Part shown: positions 53,601 to 62,888 of the stretch, in pieces
Position numbering within the stretch: the first letter of the stretch is position 1
How the letters are laid out: each line of letters opens with the position of its first letter
Assembly: GCF_030010375.1 (NCBI RefSeq)
Contig: NZ_JASCRY010000006.1
Span: 101,494 to 165,493 of the forward strand
Source of the DNA: Flavobacterium yafengii
Lineage (GTDB): Bacteria; Bacteroidota; Bacteroidia; Flavobacteriales; Flavobacteriaceae
Reading direction: 5' to 3'
DNA length: 64,000 nt
Made by a program: the position numbers and the translations under genes
Notes under the pieces: generated by a model
What the model was told of the DNA's origin: nothing
Seen by the model: only the letters and a program-made list of their open reading frames with translations
The model's database searches: none

Positions 53601-56310
53601 ATACCGTGTGATGACTGTTAATGGTTCAAATCTGGAAACCACCTATGATTTTGATGGAACCAAATACATTACTTTTGGGTATGCTCCAGAAAGAACTTTT
53701 GTACGTTGTATAAAATTTGATGGTGTGGATGACTATTTAGACGCAGGAAAGGTGTTAAACTTAAATACTTCTTTCACCGTTTCGGCTTGGGTAAATAGAA
53801 ATAGCAGTGATAAAACCATCCTTTCTAAAAGAAACAGCACATTCTCTCAAGGATATGATTTAAGTATTAACAGTGCCGGAAAAGCAGAAATGAGCTGGAT
53901 GGTTGGAGCGACAAAACATACTATTACTTCTAACGCAGTTATTCCATCAGGAAAATGGCATCATATAGGTGTCATTTATGATGGTTCAACTACAACTGCA
54001 AAAATGTATATTGATGGTGTAACAACAATCACTAACACTAGTATGCCAAACGTTCCTGCAACTACCGAATCCTTCTTGATTGCTGCTGCCGATGGTGTAT
54101 CACCTACCTCACTTTTTAATGGGTCTATTGATGAAGTCCGTGTTTGGAACGTTGCACTTACTGAAGCACAATTTCGTTATGTGATGAACCAAGAAATACT
54201 AAGTAATACTACTCTAACTAATGGAGCTATTGTACCTAATGCAATAACATTGAATGATATTAGTAGTGTTCCATGGGCAAATTTGAATGCGTATTATCCA
54301 ATGTCAACATACACGTACACTAATGCGAAAGATATTTCTAATTATAAATATACAGCTGCATTACGAAATTTAACAACTGTAGATTTACAAACAGCTCCTT
54401 TACCTTATGAATCAGCTATAAACGGAAATTGGGAAACTATAGGAGTCTGGACAAACAGTACGGTACAAGATTTACCGTACAGTACTTCAATAGAAGATCC
54501 TACAAAAATTATAGATTGGAATATTGTAAAAGTTAAAAACACGCACACAATTACTTCGGTAGGAAATAAAAAAGTTTTAGGATTATTTGTTGAACCAACA
54601 GCAAATTTAATTGCTACAACCACTGGAGGATTACAAACTGACGGAACTAAAATTGAAGTTTCCCATTACTTGAAACTAGATGGAAAAATTGATTTAGTGG
54701 GAAGATCACAATTGATACAAAAACTAGGCAGCGACATAGATGCAACTAGTTCGGGTTCATTAGAAAGAGACCAGCAAGGGCAATCTAACAAATATAATTA
54801 CAACTATTGGAGTTCACCTGTGGGTGCAATGAACGCCACTACAAATAACAATGCTTTTACTGTAGCCGGAGTTTTAAAAGATGGAACAAACCCTGCAGCA
54901 CCAGCAGCGATAACTTGGGTTAGCGGTTATGATGGAGCAACATCTCCATTTAGTTTAGCACGCTATTGGATTTATAAATTCGATAATTTAGCGAATGACT
55001 ATGCCAATTGGACTCAAATAGGTGAAACAGGAATATTATCAGCAAGTAAAGGATTTACCTTAAAAGGGCCAGGAACTGTAGGAACACAAAACCTTACCTT
55101 TTTAGGAAAACCAAATAACGGTACTATAATAAATACAGTACTCGCAGATCAATTGTTACTTATAGGAAATCCCTATCCATCTGCATTAGATGCTGATAAA
55201 TTTATAACCGATAACATTGGTTCAATAGGCACATCTATTACTGATCCCGCAATTGATGGAGCATTGTATTTCTGGGAGCATTATACAACTAACAACACCC
55301 ATATTTTACGGGATTACCAAGGAGGTTATGGCATACGAAATCTATCTGGAGGGGTCGCTCCAAGCGCCACAGGCGTAGAGTTCATAAGTGGATCTGGTGC
55401 AGCAAGCAAGTTGATCCCTAATCAGTTCATTCCTGTTGGACAAGGTTTCTTTGTTGCTGGAAAAGCAGGAACAGGAGGAACAGTAACTTTTAACAATAGT
55501 CAAAGAGATTTCCATAAAGAAGATGAAGCTGGAGTTTCCCAAACAACGTATAGAATTCCTGTTAGTCCAAAAGCTTCTAGCCATTGGACGGATAATAGCA
55601 ATGCTCCAATTGAGAAAGACACCCATAAAAAAATACGTCTAGGATTTAATGTTATCGACAAAACTTTCCACAGACAAGTACTTTTGGCCTTTATGGACGA
55701 AAAAGCCACTAGTGAAATGGATAATGGCTACGATGCTTTCAATATTGATGATTCACCAAGCGATATGTATTTATTGAATGGAGAAAATGAATTAGCAATT
55801 CAAGGAGAAGGTTATTTTGATGAAGATGCCTCCTTCCCTATTGCTGTTCGAACAGAAGCTACTGGAAAAGTATCGTTTGGTATAGATGCCTTAGAAAACT
55901 TTGATGAAAGCCAAAATGTTTTTATTTTCGATAAAGAAACTGACACCTATAATAGCATAAAAAACAGGCTTTATGAAGTAGAACTTCCTCAAGGATACTT
56001 TACGGATCGTTTCTCATTACGCTTTACAGATAAAACACTTGGTGTAAAGGATCTAATTTATGAGAATAGCATTCAAGTAGTCTTTACAAGTTCTAATAAT
56101 GTTTTGAATATAACAAATGGTGCAAATGACAATACAGTTGCTGCTGTATCACTCTTCAACATTCAAGGAAAATTAATGTCTAAATGGGAGCTGTCTGACA
56201 AGGAACAAACCAGCATTAAAATCCCTATTCAAAACAAAACATCAGGAGTTTATATTGTAAAATTGAAAACTACTAAAGGAAATATCAATAAAAAAATTAT
56301 CATCAAATAA
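50680..56310 (+). CDS. Giant T9SS-secreted surface protein with Gly-rich, GEVED, DUF8202-like and LamG domains (1876 aa)
   Basis: An unusually long signal region (1-57) has a basic N-terminal extension followed by AFLSLFMMLFLGSKIDAQ. After it come a Gly/Ser-rich segment (about 85-260) and an FN3-like part (about 273-385). GEVED (about 390-530) contains VWIDYNKNGSFEASEW. A region resembling DUF8202/SprD-type (about 535-1000) contains LQLWLRSDLL. A LamG domain (about 1007-1170) has FDGVDDYLDAG and WHHIGVIYDGS. A long C-terminal region shared with the next gene and a T9SS type A sorting domain (about 1805-1876, ending NINKKIIIK) complete it. SprD-like proteins serve gliding or adhesion in Flavobacterium; that role here is inferred. 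Confidence 0.88.
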   Translation: MAKNYFSKNTGSLRFTKKTYLLSFFATKKEKQNKTQSLVAFLSLFMMLFLGSKIDAQTTTVTISTTGSGTWTVPAGVTGSITVQAWGGGGSGGGADGNSKGGSGGTGGTYTSSTFTGITSGTTYNVFVAPSTSGTSAANGTNGQGTWFNTTGTLFANGGLGGLVGNSIANGALRAAVTTGSIGTTIMVGGSTAAGTNSNGSAGGNSGNSGGIGGAAVGASNNGFPSGNPGSAVGGGGSGSAVGGGSCGCSSTGGAGARGEIRITYNTPTCTNPTAQPTALSLTPTSSTINGSFTLPSPASDNYLVVLNTSGIAPSPSNATTYTIGSTTLGGTNVVVDNDNNNTFATTGLNASTLYYIYIFSYNSVSCNGGPSYNSISPLNGNKTTSSFTYCTPGNSACNGPTITNITFNTINNTSTCSNTDGNAYNNYYATGSPTTSIIKGSSYNISVNTATTGIVSVWIDYNKNGSFEASEWTQVYTSSTSGNTSIIIPMAAIDGNTLMRVRSRNSGSANGSGDACTTFGSGETEDYIVNILSPAPLTNGPGGVTTDLQLWLRSDLLNGTTSVADNTDVTTWITQGRGSNATKPTSIGAPKYRNIATHNINFNSVVDFTNNYNTAPQVYTDNDATRQYLKGSSGFYSQDIFAVMIPDVTVTSALASMDIFCGDKNSGAQETDGTGIGYGAYTSRMNNEVLTYALGTSAGLGLGYGVAHQSTTASYSSPGIINARNNAGVTGTELYFNANNVGTFTTDSGSFANVNNSQFWIGRSEGWDGSLDGRVGEIITFSSRATDIQRSNIQSYLAIKYGITLGVNGTSMNYTNSAGAIIWDATANTGYNNDITGIGRDDLSKLNQKQSKSVNTSDEITIGLADIYTTNTANTNTFDTDKKFLVWGNNKGTLAAQTPVIVNISSGITSPSTLTSDVSFVSVGRTWKVIQTGGNVPIVKVSIPSTMLTATITPPGDYLMFISDTPVFNPTAEYRVMTVNGSNLETTYDFDGTKYITFGYAPERTFVRCIKFDGVDDYLDAGKVLNLNTSFTVSAWVNRNSSDKTILSKRNSTFSQGYDLSINSAGKAEMSWMVGATKHTITSNAVIPSGKWHHIGVIYDGSTTTAKMYIDGVTTITNTSMPNVPATTESFLIAAADGVSPTSLFNGSIDEVRVWNVALTEAQFRYVMNQEILSNTTLTNGAIVPNAITLNDISSVPWANLNAYYPMSTYTYTNAKDISNYKYTAALRNLTTVDLQTAPLPYESAINGNWETIGVWTNSTVQDLPYSTSIEDPTKIIDWNIVKVKNTHTITSVGNKKVLGLFVEPTANLIATTTGGLQTDGTKIEVSHYLKLDGKIDLVGRSQLIQKLGSDIDATSSGSLERDQQGQSNKYNYNYWSSPVGAMNATTNNNAFTVAGVLKDGTNPAAPAAITWVSGYDGATSPFSLARYWIYKFDNLANDYANWTQIGETGILSASKGFTLKGPGTVGTQNLTFLGKPNNGTIINTVLADQLLLIGNPYPSALDADKFITDNIGSIGTSITDPAIDGALYFWEHYTTNNTHILRDYQGGYGIRNLSGGVAPSATGVEFISGSGAASKLIPNQFIPVGQGFFVAGKAGTGGTVTFNNSQRDFHKEDEAGVSQTTYRIPVSPKASSHWTDNSNAPIEKDTHKKIRLGFNVIDKTFHRQVLLAFMDEKATSEMDNGYDAFNIDDSPSDMYLLNGENELAIQGEGYFDEDASFPIAVRTEATGKVSFGIDALENFDESQNVFIFDKETDTYNSIKNRLYEVELPQGYFTDRFSLRFTDKTLGVKDLIYENSIQVVFTSSNNVLNITNGANDNTVAAVSLFNIQGKLMSKWELSDKEQTSIKIPIQNKTSGVYIVKLKTTKGNINKKIIIK

Positions 56311-56332
56311 TTTAAAATAAAGTAACTTAAGA

Positions 56333-56366
56333 AAGACTTCTCATAACAGGGAAGTCTTTTTTTTTA
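56333..56366 (+). terminator. Terminator of the 1876-aa surface protein gene
   Basis: AAGACTTC and GAAGTCTT pair around TCATAACAGG-type loop sequence, followed by nine T residues. Confidence 0.8.
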
Positions 56367-56719
56367 CTATTACACCAACTAAAAATTATTTATTGAAATC
56401 TTAAATCCTTAATTAAGAGCAGCTACCATTTATAATTACATTTTTTTGAATAGATGCGAAATTATTCAAAAATTCTAAAAACAGTTATTATTTATTTACA
56501 ACAACAAGAGCTAAAATTCTTATAAAAAAATTAATTATTTAAAAATAGTAATTAACTTACAATAATTAAATAAACATGTATTTTATCGATTTTATTAGTA
56601 CTTAAGCTGATTAATTGCAATAATAAATTTAAATTTATTGTGATTAATAAAAACACACTCAAATACATTCCTATCAAAATATAAAAAACTGAACCTTAAT
56701 TAAATACAGTAATTAAAAT
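56367..56719. other. A+T-rich leader region of the 1908-aa gene
   Basis: This ~350-base gap has no credible ORF. It contains the word ATGTATTTTATCGATT at 56576-56591, identical to one upstream of the M14 carboxypeptidase gene. No clear TAnnTTTG box close to the ATG was found. Confidence 0.5.
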
Positions 56720-59700
56720 ATGGATAAAATTACTTTAATAAGCAAAAAATTAGTTTTTACGATTAGCCTACTTTTTATAACCTTTTTTGGAATTTCACAA
56801 ACAACTCAAACCTTTTCCACATCTGGAACATTTACTGTTCCTGCTGGGATAACCTCCATACAAGTTGAAGCTTGGGGAGGTGGTGGCGCTGGTGGTGGTG
56901 CAACAGGAAATCCATCTGCTGGTGGTGGTGGTGCGGGTGGCGGCTATGTTAAAAATACATCCCTTACAGTAATTCCAGGCACTACATATACCGTTACTGT
57001 TGGAAATGGCGGAGTAGGTTCAACAGGCACAGGTGGTGCAGGAAACTCATCTTGGTTTGGGTCAACGACCACATTATTAGCTGTTGGCGGTAATGGTGGT
57101 AACGGTGCAAGTGGTAATCTTTCAACTGCTAGTGGTGCAATTGCATCCACAAGTGGTAATATTGGCTGGTCTTCTGGTTTTAATTATTATGGAGGAGCAG
57201 GTGGAACCGGTGTAATATTAGGAGTATCAAGTGGCGGTGGTGGCGGAAGCGCAGGAACAACGTCAAATGGAAATAGTGCTCTTATCATGCTTGGAGGTGC
57301 TGCAGTTACTGGAGGTGGCGCTGGGGCAACAGGATTAGATATCACTAGCGACGGAAATTCAAGTACTGCTTTAGGCGGTGCTGGAGCAGGGGCTAGAACA
57401 GGAATCGGTGCAGATAAATCAGGAGGAGATGGCTATAAAGGTCAAGTAATTATCTCATGGACCTGTCCTACTTATAGTTTAACGTCAACTCTATCAGCAA
57501 CTCCAATCTGTCCAGGCAACACAGCCAGCACATCAATAACATCCTCAGCAGCAGGGCTACCAGTAGGAACTTATACTGTAACATACAACTTAACAGGAGC
57601 AAATACAGCAACAGCAAATACAGCATCTATGACTGTTACAACCGCTGGTTTAGGAAGTTTTTCTACAAGCACGCTATCAACTTCCGGTACAACTACTATA
57701 ACAATTACAAATCTGGCAAGTGGTGGAACTACTCCTAATAACTGTAGTTCTAACATTACCACAAATAATATAACAAATGTAACCGTAAATACCTCTCCTA
57801 CGATTACAGGTACGACTCCCGCTTCTAGAATTAGTTCTGGAACTGTTGTACTTGGAGCTACAGCTTCTGCCGGAACCATTTCTTGGTATACTGTCGCTAC
57901 AGGCGGAAGTACTTTAGGAACAGGCTTCAGTTATACTACGCCATTTATTGCTACAACTACAACCTATTATGTTGAAGCGGTTAATGGATCATGTATTTCT
58001 GCAGCAAGAACAGCTATAATAGCAACCGTAAATTTACCCGAAATAAATATTCTGGGAAATGCTATTTCAATTATTGATGGCGACACAACCCCAAGCATCA
58101 CAGATTGGACAGACTTTGGATCAATGGAAACCAGTACGGGAATCATCACAAAAACATACACTATTCAAAATACGGGTACTTCAGCCTTATCCATAGGAGC
58201 CATAACTATTTCTGGAACTAACGCTGGCGATTTCGCACTTACCACAAGTCCGAGTGCTTCAATTCCTGCAGGAGGCAGTACTACATTTTCAGTTACCTTC
58301 AACCCTAATACCTTAGGTTTGAAAACTGCCGCAATTTCTATTGTAAACGATGATACTGATGAGAATCCTTATAATTTTTCCATTCAAGGCACGGGAATCC
58401 AAACCTTTTTTGACAGCGACGGGGATGGCGTTTATGACAATTTTGATATTGATGATGATAACGACGGCATTCTGGATGCCACCGAGGAAATAAATTGCAA
58501 TAGTTCCAATGGACATAAAGTAGATTATAAGTTTTTAAATGAAACCTTTGGTACAGGAGGAAAAACTTCAAGCTTTACTGCTGCTTATAATGCAACAACA
58601 ACTTATTGCTATGAAGATGGAATTGTAGGTTCTAATACTACAGAATGTCCGTTTCAATCATCAAAAATACTTGATGACGGAGAGTATTGCGTAGTTAGTA
58701 AAATAACCGGTACAGTAGCAAGTGACCCTGAAAACATTCATGGTGATTTAGCTTGGTACAATGGGGAAGATCATACAACAGGAGATGCTAACGGAAGAAT
58801 GGCTGTATTTAATGCCAGTTTTACTCCTGGAGTATTTTATGAAACAACCATAACAGGAATACTGTCTAATCTTCCGGTAACCTATAGTTTTTGGGCGTTA
58901 AATATAATGGCACAATCCACTTTTCCAAGCTCAATTTTACCAAATATAACTGTACAATTTGTTGACTTATCAAATAATGTACTTGCCACTTTCAGTACAG
59001 GAGATATTGGGAGATGCGCGGGAAGTGTAACAGATAATACATGTACTACAGGGATTTGGAAACAATTCACCACTAGTGTAAATTTAGGTAATGTAAATGC
59101 CTTCACTATCCGCTTCATCAACAATGCACCTGGTGGTGGTGGTAATGATCTTGCATTAGACGACATTATAATTTCACAAACTCTATGTGATTTAGACAAT
59201 GATGGCGTTGCAGATTTATTTGATCTTGATGCCGATAATGATGGTATTGAAGATGTTATTGAAGCTGGTTTAGGAAGCCTAAGTAATGCCAGAGGGAAAA
59301 TAGATGTAGCTTGGGCTGACGCAAATGGAAACGGACTTCATGATAGTAGCGAATCAGTGGCAGCATTACCTGCATTAGACTCTGATGGTGATGGGATTCC
59401 TAATTATATTGATTTAGATAGTGATAACGATAGTCTCTTTGATGTAGACGAATCTGGAGCTGGAAATATTCATGCAATTGATCCCGGTTTTAATAATGGT
59501 GATGGAGACATCAATGGTGATGGTGTTGGTGATGGTCCGGAATCAGAAACATTTAGAAGTAAAGACATTAATGGAGACGGAATAACTGAAGGGTTTGGCG
59601 ACGGAATATTAGATATTTATGATTATGGTACCGGAGCTACATTCAATGCTCAATATGGAAATTTAGACCAAGGCATTGCAACTGGAAATCCTGCTACTAC

Positions 59701-62446
59701 TTATTTAAAAGACACTGATGCCGACGGAATACCTGATTATTTAGATGTCATGTCCAATGGAAGTACATTTGATATTGCAAACACATTATTAATCTATGAC
59801 TATAAAACTTTAGATACTAATAATAATGGAATTATTGATGGTACAACTGACATTGATAAAGATGGAATCCTAGACATATTTGATACTAATACTGCTTCTT
59901 TTGGTTCACCAAGAGACATCCGAACCAAACTATTTCTAGATTTTGACGGAAGAAATGATTATGGACAAAGCACCGCAATTCTTGGTGGTTTAGCCAATGC
60001 ATCGCTCATGGCATGGATTAATTTAAACCCTGCATTTTCTTCAGAAGGAGTCATTGTAGGACAAAATAATTTTCAAATACGAATTACTGCCGGCAAGAAA
60101 TTAGAAGCAGTTGTAAATGGAACATCAGTCCTTTTTAACACCACCTTAAATGTGTCACAATGGTACAATGTTGGCGTAATTTATGACGGATCAAACATCA
60201 AGTTATATTTAAATGGTACTTTGGTGACGAGCCAAGCTAAAACAGGAAGTATTCCAGCAGATGCATCGCTGCTTACTTTAGGAAGAGATCCTGGCACAAA
60301 TACAAAATATTTTAAAGGAAAAATAGATGAAGTAAGAGTATTCAATTTGGCCTTGACCGAATCCCAATTACAAAGAATGGTCTACCAGGAAATTCAAGAT
60401 ACAGGTTCCCAAATTAGAGGTTTAATTGTTCCAAAAAACGTAGCCTCCTCTCCTATTTCTTTGCCTTTTAGTAATTTGCTTCGATATTACAGAATGGATA
60501 ATTACAAAGATGATATCATTGATGACCTGACGACTCCAGCAATTGATATCATTGGAACAAAAATATACAACCATAAAAACATTCACGTTCAACAAGCACC
60601 AATGCCATTCTTAACAGAACGAAATGGAAGTTTTGCAACTGCGGTAAACAGCCCCACTAAAGAAATCAGAGGTGAAGATATCATGGAACAAGACTGGTCG
60701 ATTGTCCATGTAAAACATGACATTACAGAAACCGCAAACAATATTGATTTAGGAATGATGGTAGATGCTGGTAAAAATATCATAATGAATAATGATACCA
60801 AAATACAAAATGATTGGTATTTAAAATTAGACGGAAAAATTGATTTAGTCGGCATGTCACAATTAGTTCAAACTGCTGAAAGCGATTTAGACGTTACAAG
60901 CTCAGGATATATTGAAAGAGATCAAAAAGGACAATCAAATTTATACAATTATAATTATTGGAGCTCTCCAGTCAGCCCAATAAATACAACTACAAATAAC
61001 ACTAATTATACCGTTTCTGGCAGTTTGAAAGATGGAACAAATCCTATAGCACCAACAGCAATAAATTGGATTGGCGGATATGACGGAGCTCCTACATTTC
61101 CTATTAGTCTAGCCAGATATTGGCTATATAAATTTGATGATTATACTAATGATTATGCAAATTGGGTTCAAATAACTGAAAATGATCCAATACGAGTAGG
61201 GCAAGGATTCACTTTAAAAGGAAGTGGTGGTGCATTAGGAACTCAAAACTATACTTTCATTGGAAAACCAAATAATGGATCAATAACAACAAATACTGTA
61301 GGTGATGATCAACTGTTATTAACCGGTAATCCTTATCCATCGGCACTGGATGCCGAAGCTTTCATAACAGCCAATATAAATTCAAATCCCTCCACAGATG
61401 GAACATTATATTTCTGGGAACATTATGACAGCAACAACACCCATACTTTACGTGATTACCAAGGAGGTTATGCCGTTAGAAATTTAACAGGAGGATTAGC
61501 CCCATCAGCGGCTGGTGTTGATTTTATCAGCCAGTCAGGAACTCCGTCAAGAGGTATTCCTAACCGCTATATTCCGGTTGGGCAAGGCTTTTTTGTAAAT
61601 GGAAAAATTGGTTCTGGAGGAACGGTTATTTTCAACAATAGTCAAAGGGGTTTTCATAAAGAAAATGACGCTTTGAACTCAAATGTAATGTACAAAACTA
61701 CATCCAGTAAAGAGAAAGCCTGGAATAACAATGATAATGATGTAGTAATAAATGATACTTATAAAAAAATTCGATTAGGATTCAATTCCCATAATGACCA
61801 TCACAGACAGGTATTGTTAGGATTTATGGATGAGAAAGCGACCAGCGAAATGGATCTCGGTTATGACGGTTTAAATATCGATGACTTTCCTAATGATATG
61901 TATTTTTTGAATGGGGAAAATCAACTGGTAATTCAAGGTGAAGGTTTTTTTGACCTCGATGCTTCCTACCCTATTGGTGTAAAAACGGATGCCGCTGGGA
62001 AAGTAAAATTCATGATTGACGGTTTAGAAAATTTTGATGCTAACCAGCCTATTTTTCTATACGATGATGAAACTAAAATATACCATAATATCCGAAATGA
62101 AGTTTTTGAAATCAATCTAACAGTAGGTGAACATCATTCTCGTTTTTCATTACGATTCAAAGACAAGACATTAAGTGTTAACGATGAAACCAGTATTCAT
62201 AATGTAATAAGAGTAGCCCATTCACAAAGCAAAAACACAATAATAATCAACAACAAAACACTAGACACGACTGTTCAAGAAGTAAGTTTATTCAATATTA
62301 TTGGACAATCAATAACCACTTGGAAAATTGAAAACCAAGGACAATATGACATACAACTTCCAATTAAAAAAATAAGTTCAGGAGTGTATATTGTAAAACT
62401 AAAAACGTCTAAAGGAGATCTCACTAAAAAAATAATAGTAAAATAA
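56720..62446 (+). CDS. Giant T9SS-secreted surface protein with Gly-rich, anchor-D, thrombospondin-3-like and LamG domains (1908 aa)
   Basis: It has a signal peptide (about 1-27, ending GISQ) and a Gly-rich segment (about 50-250). PKD/Ig-like repeats follow (about 255-435), then a choice-of-anchor-D-type domain (about 440-560). Two clusters of calcium-binding DxDxDG repeats follow (FDSDGDGVYDNFDIDDDNDG at about 565-590 and a longer set at about 820-1060). A LamG domain (about 1070-1215) is followed by a C-terminal region closely similar to that of the 1876-aa protein. The C-terminal T9SS type A domain ends GDLTKKIIVK. The acidic repeats imply calcium-dependent rigidity. It is a surface-exposed or secreted protein, and an adhesive role is inferred. 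Confidence 0.9.
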   Translation: MDKITLISKKLVFTISLLFITFFGISQTTQTFSTSGTFTVPAGITSIQVEAWGGGGAGGGATGNPSAGGGGAGGGYVKNTSLTVIPGTTYTVTVGNGGVGSTGTGGAGNSSWFGSTTTLLAVGGNGGNGASGNLSTASGAIASTSGNIGWSSGFNYYGGAGGTGVILGVSSGGGGGSAGTTSNGNSALIMLGGAAVTGGGAGATGLDITSDGNSSTALGGAGAGARTGIGADKSGGDGYKGQVIISWTCPTYSLTSTLSATPICPGNTASTSITSSAAGLPVGTYTVTYNLTGANTATANTASMTVTTAGLGSFSTSTLSTSGTTTITITNLASGGTTPNNCSSNITTNNITNVTVNTSPTITGTTPASRISSGTVVLGATASAGTISWYTVATGGSTLGTGFSYTTPFIATTTTYYVEAVNGSCISAARTAIIATVNLPEINILGNAISIIDGDTTPSITDWTDFGSMETSTGIITKTYTIQNTGTSALSIGAITISGTNAGDFALTTSPSASIPAGGSTTFSVTFNPNTLGLKTAAISIVNDDTDENPYNFSIQGTGIQTFFDSDGDGVYDNFDIDDDNDGILDATEEINCNSSNGHKVDYKFLNETFGTGGKTSSFTAAYNATTTYCYEDGIVGSNTTECPFQSSKILDDGEYCVVSKITGTVASDPENIHGDLAWYNGEDHTTGDANGRMAVFNASFTPGVFYETTITGILSNLPVTYSFWALNIMAQSTFPSSILPNITVQFVDLSNNVLATFSTGDIGRCAGSVTDNTCTTGIWKQFTTSVNLGNVNAFTIRFINNAPGGGGNDLALDDIIISQTLCDLDNDGVADLFDLDADNDGIEDVIEAGLGSLSNARGKIDVAWADANGNGLHDSSESVAALPALDSDGDGIPNYIDLDSDNDSLFDVDESGAGNIHAIDPGFNNGDGDINGDGVGDGPESETFRSKDINGDGITEGFGDGILDIYDYGTGATFNAQYGNLDQGIATGNPATTYLKDTDADGIPDYLDVMSNGSTFDIANTLLIYDYKTLDTNNNGIIDGTTDIDKDGILDIFDTNTASFGSPRDIRTKLFLDFDGRNDYGQSTAILGGLANASLMAWINLNPAFSSEGVIVGQNNFQIRITAGKKLEAVVNGTSVLFNTTLNVSQWYNVGVIYDGSNIKLYLNGTLVTSQAKTGSIPADASLLTLGRDPGTNTKYFKGKIDEVRVFNLALTESQLQRMVYQEIQDTGSQIRGLIVPKNVASSPISLPFSNLLRYYRMDNYKDDIIDDLTTPAIDIIGTKIYNHKNIHVQQAPMPFLTERNGSFATAVNSPTKEIRGEDIMEQDWSIVHVKHDITETANNIDLGMMVDAGKNIIMNNDTKIQNDWYLKLDGKIDLVGMSQLVQTAESDLDVTSSGYIERDQKGQSNLYNYNYWSSPVSPINTTTNNTNYTVSGSLKDGTNPIAPTAINWIGGYDGAPTFPISLARYWLYKFDDYTNDYANWVQITENDPIRVGQGFTLKGSGGALGTQNYTFIGKPNNGSITTNTVGDDQLLLTGNPYPSALDAEAFITANINSNPSTDGTLYFWEHYDSNNTHTLRDYQGGYAVRNLTGGLAPSAAGVDFISQSGTPSRGIPNRYIPVGQGFFVNGKIGSGGTVIFNNSQRGFHKENDALNSNVMYKTTSSKEKAWNNNDNDVVINDTYKKIRLGFNSHNDHHRQVLLGFMDEKATSEMDLGYDGLNIDDFPNDMYFLNGENQLVIQGEGFFDLDASYPIGVKTDAAGKVKFMIDGLENFDANQPIFLYDDETKIYHNIRNEVFEINLTVGEHHSRFSLRFKDKTLSVNDETSIHNVIRVAHSQSKNTIIINNKTLDTTVQEVSLFNIIGQSITTWKIENQGQYDIQLPIKKISSGVYIVKLKTSKGDLTKKIIVK

Positions 62447-62473
62447 TTCCACAATTAATAAACTAAAAAAAGA

Positions 62474-62504
62474 GAAAACTGTCTGAAAAGACAGTTTTTT
62501 TTAT
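62474..62504 (+). terminator. Terminator of the 1908-aa surface protein gene
   Basis: AAAACTGTCT and AGACAGTTTT pair around GAAA, followed by a T run. Confidence 0.88.
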
Positions 62505-62888
62505 GTCAAAATTGTTTCTAAAAAAGGAAAAAAAGAAAACCTTCGAGTTTAATTTTTTTAAAACGAGTAGTTTGTCGGGAGATAAAATCCTTTTATCGAA
62601 AAAAGGATTCTTTTAGACAATACATCGTTATAAATCACTAATTTTAAGTCAATTAAGATAAAACATCTAAAAAAACAATATATAAAATCCGAACAAAATC
62701 ATAGTTATTGTCATTTTTGAATATCAATTCTAAAAAGATAAGATATAAAGAATGACTACAGTTTGATTCATTTTTTCATTGCAAATAATACCACTACAAT
62801 AAACTTTATTTACTTCTGTAAAAACCATAGATTATTCTATGTCCAGTTTACAAAATCATTAATTGTTTGATTAAAAAGTGTGCCTATT
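62505..62888. other. Intergenic region before the repeat adhesin gene
   Basis: This A+T-rich gap of ~380 bases has no credible ORF on either strand. Near its start the sequence ATCCTTTTATCGAAAAAAGGAT can form a small hairpin. No promoter box was identified with confidence. Confidence 0.4.
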
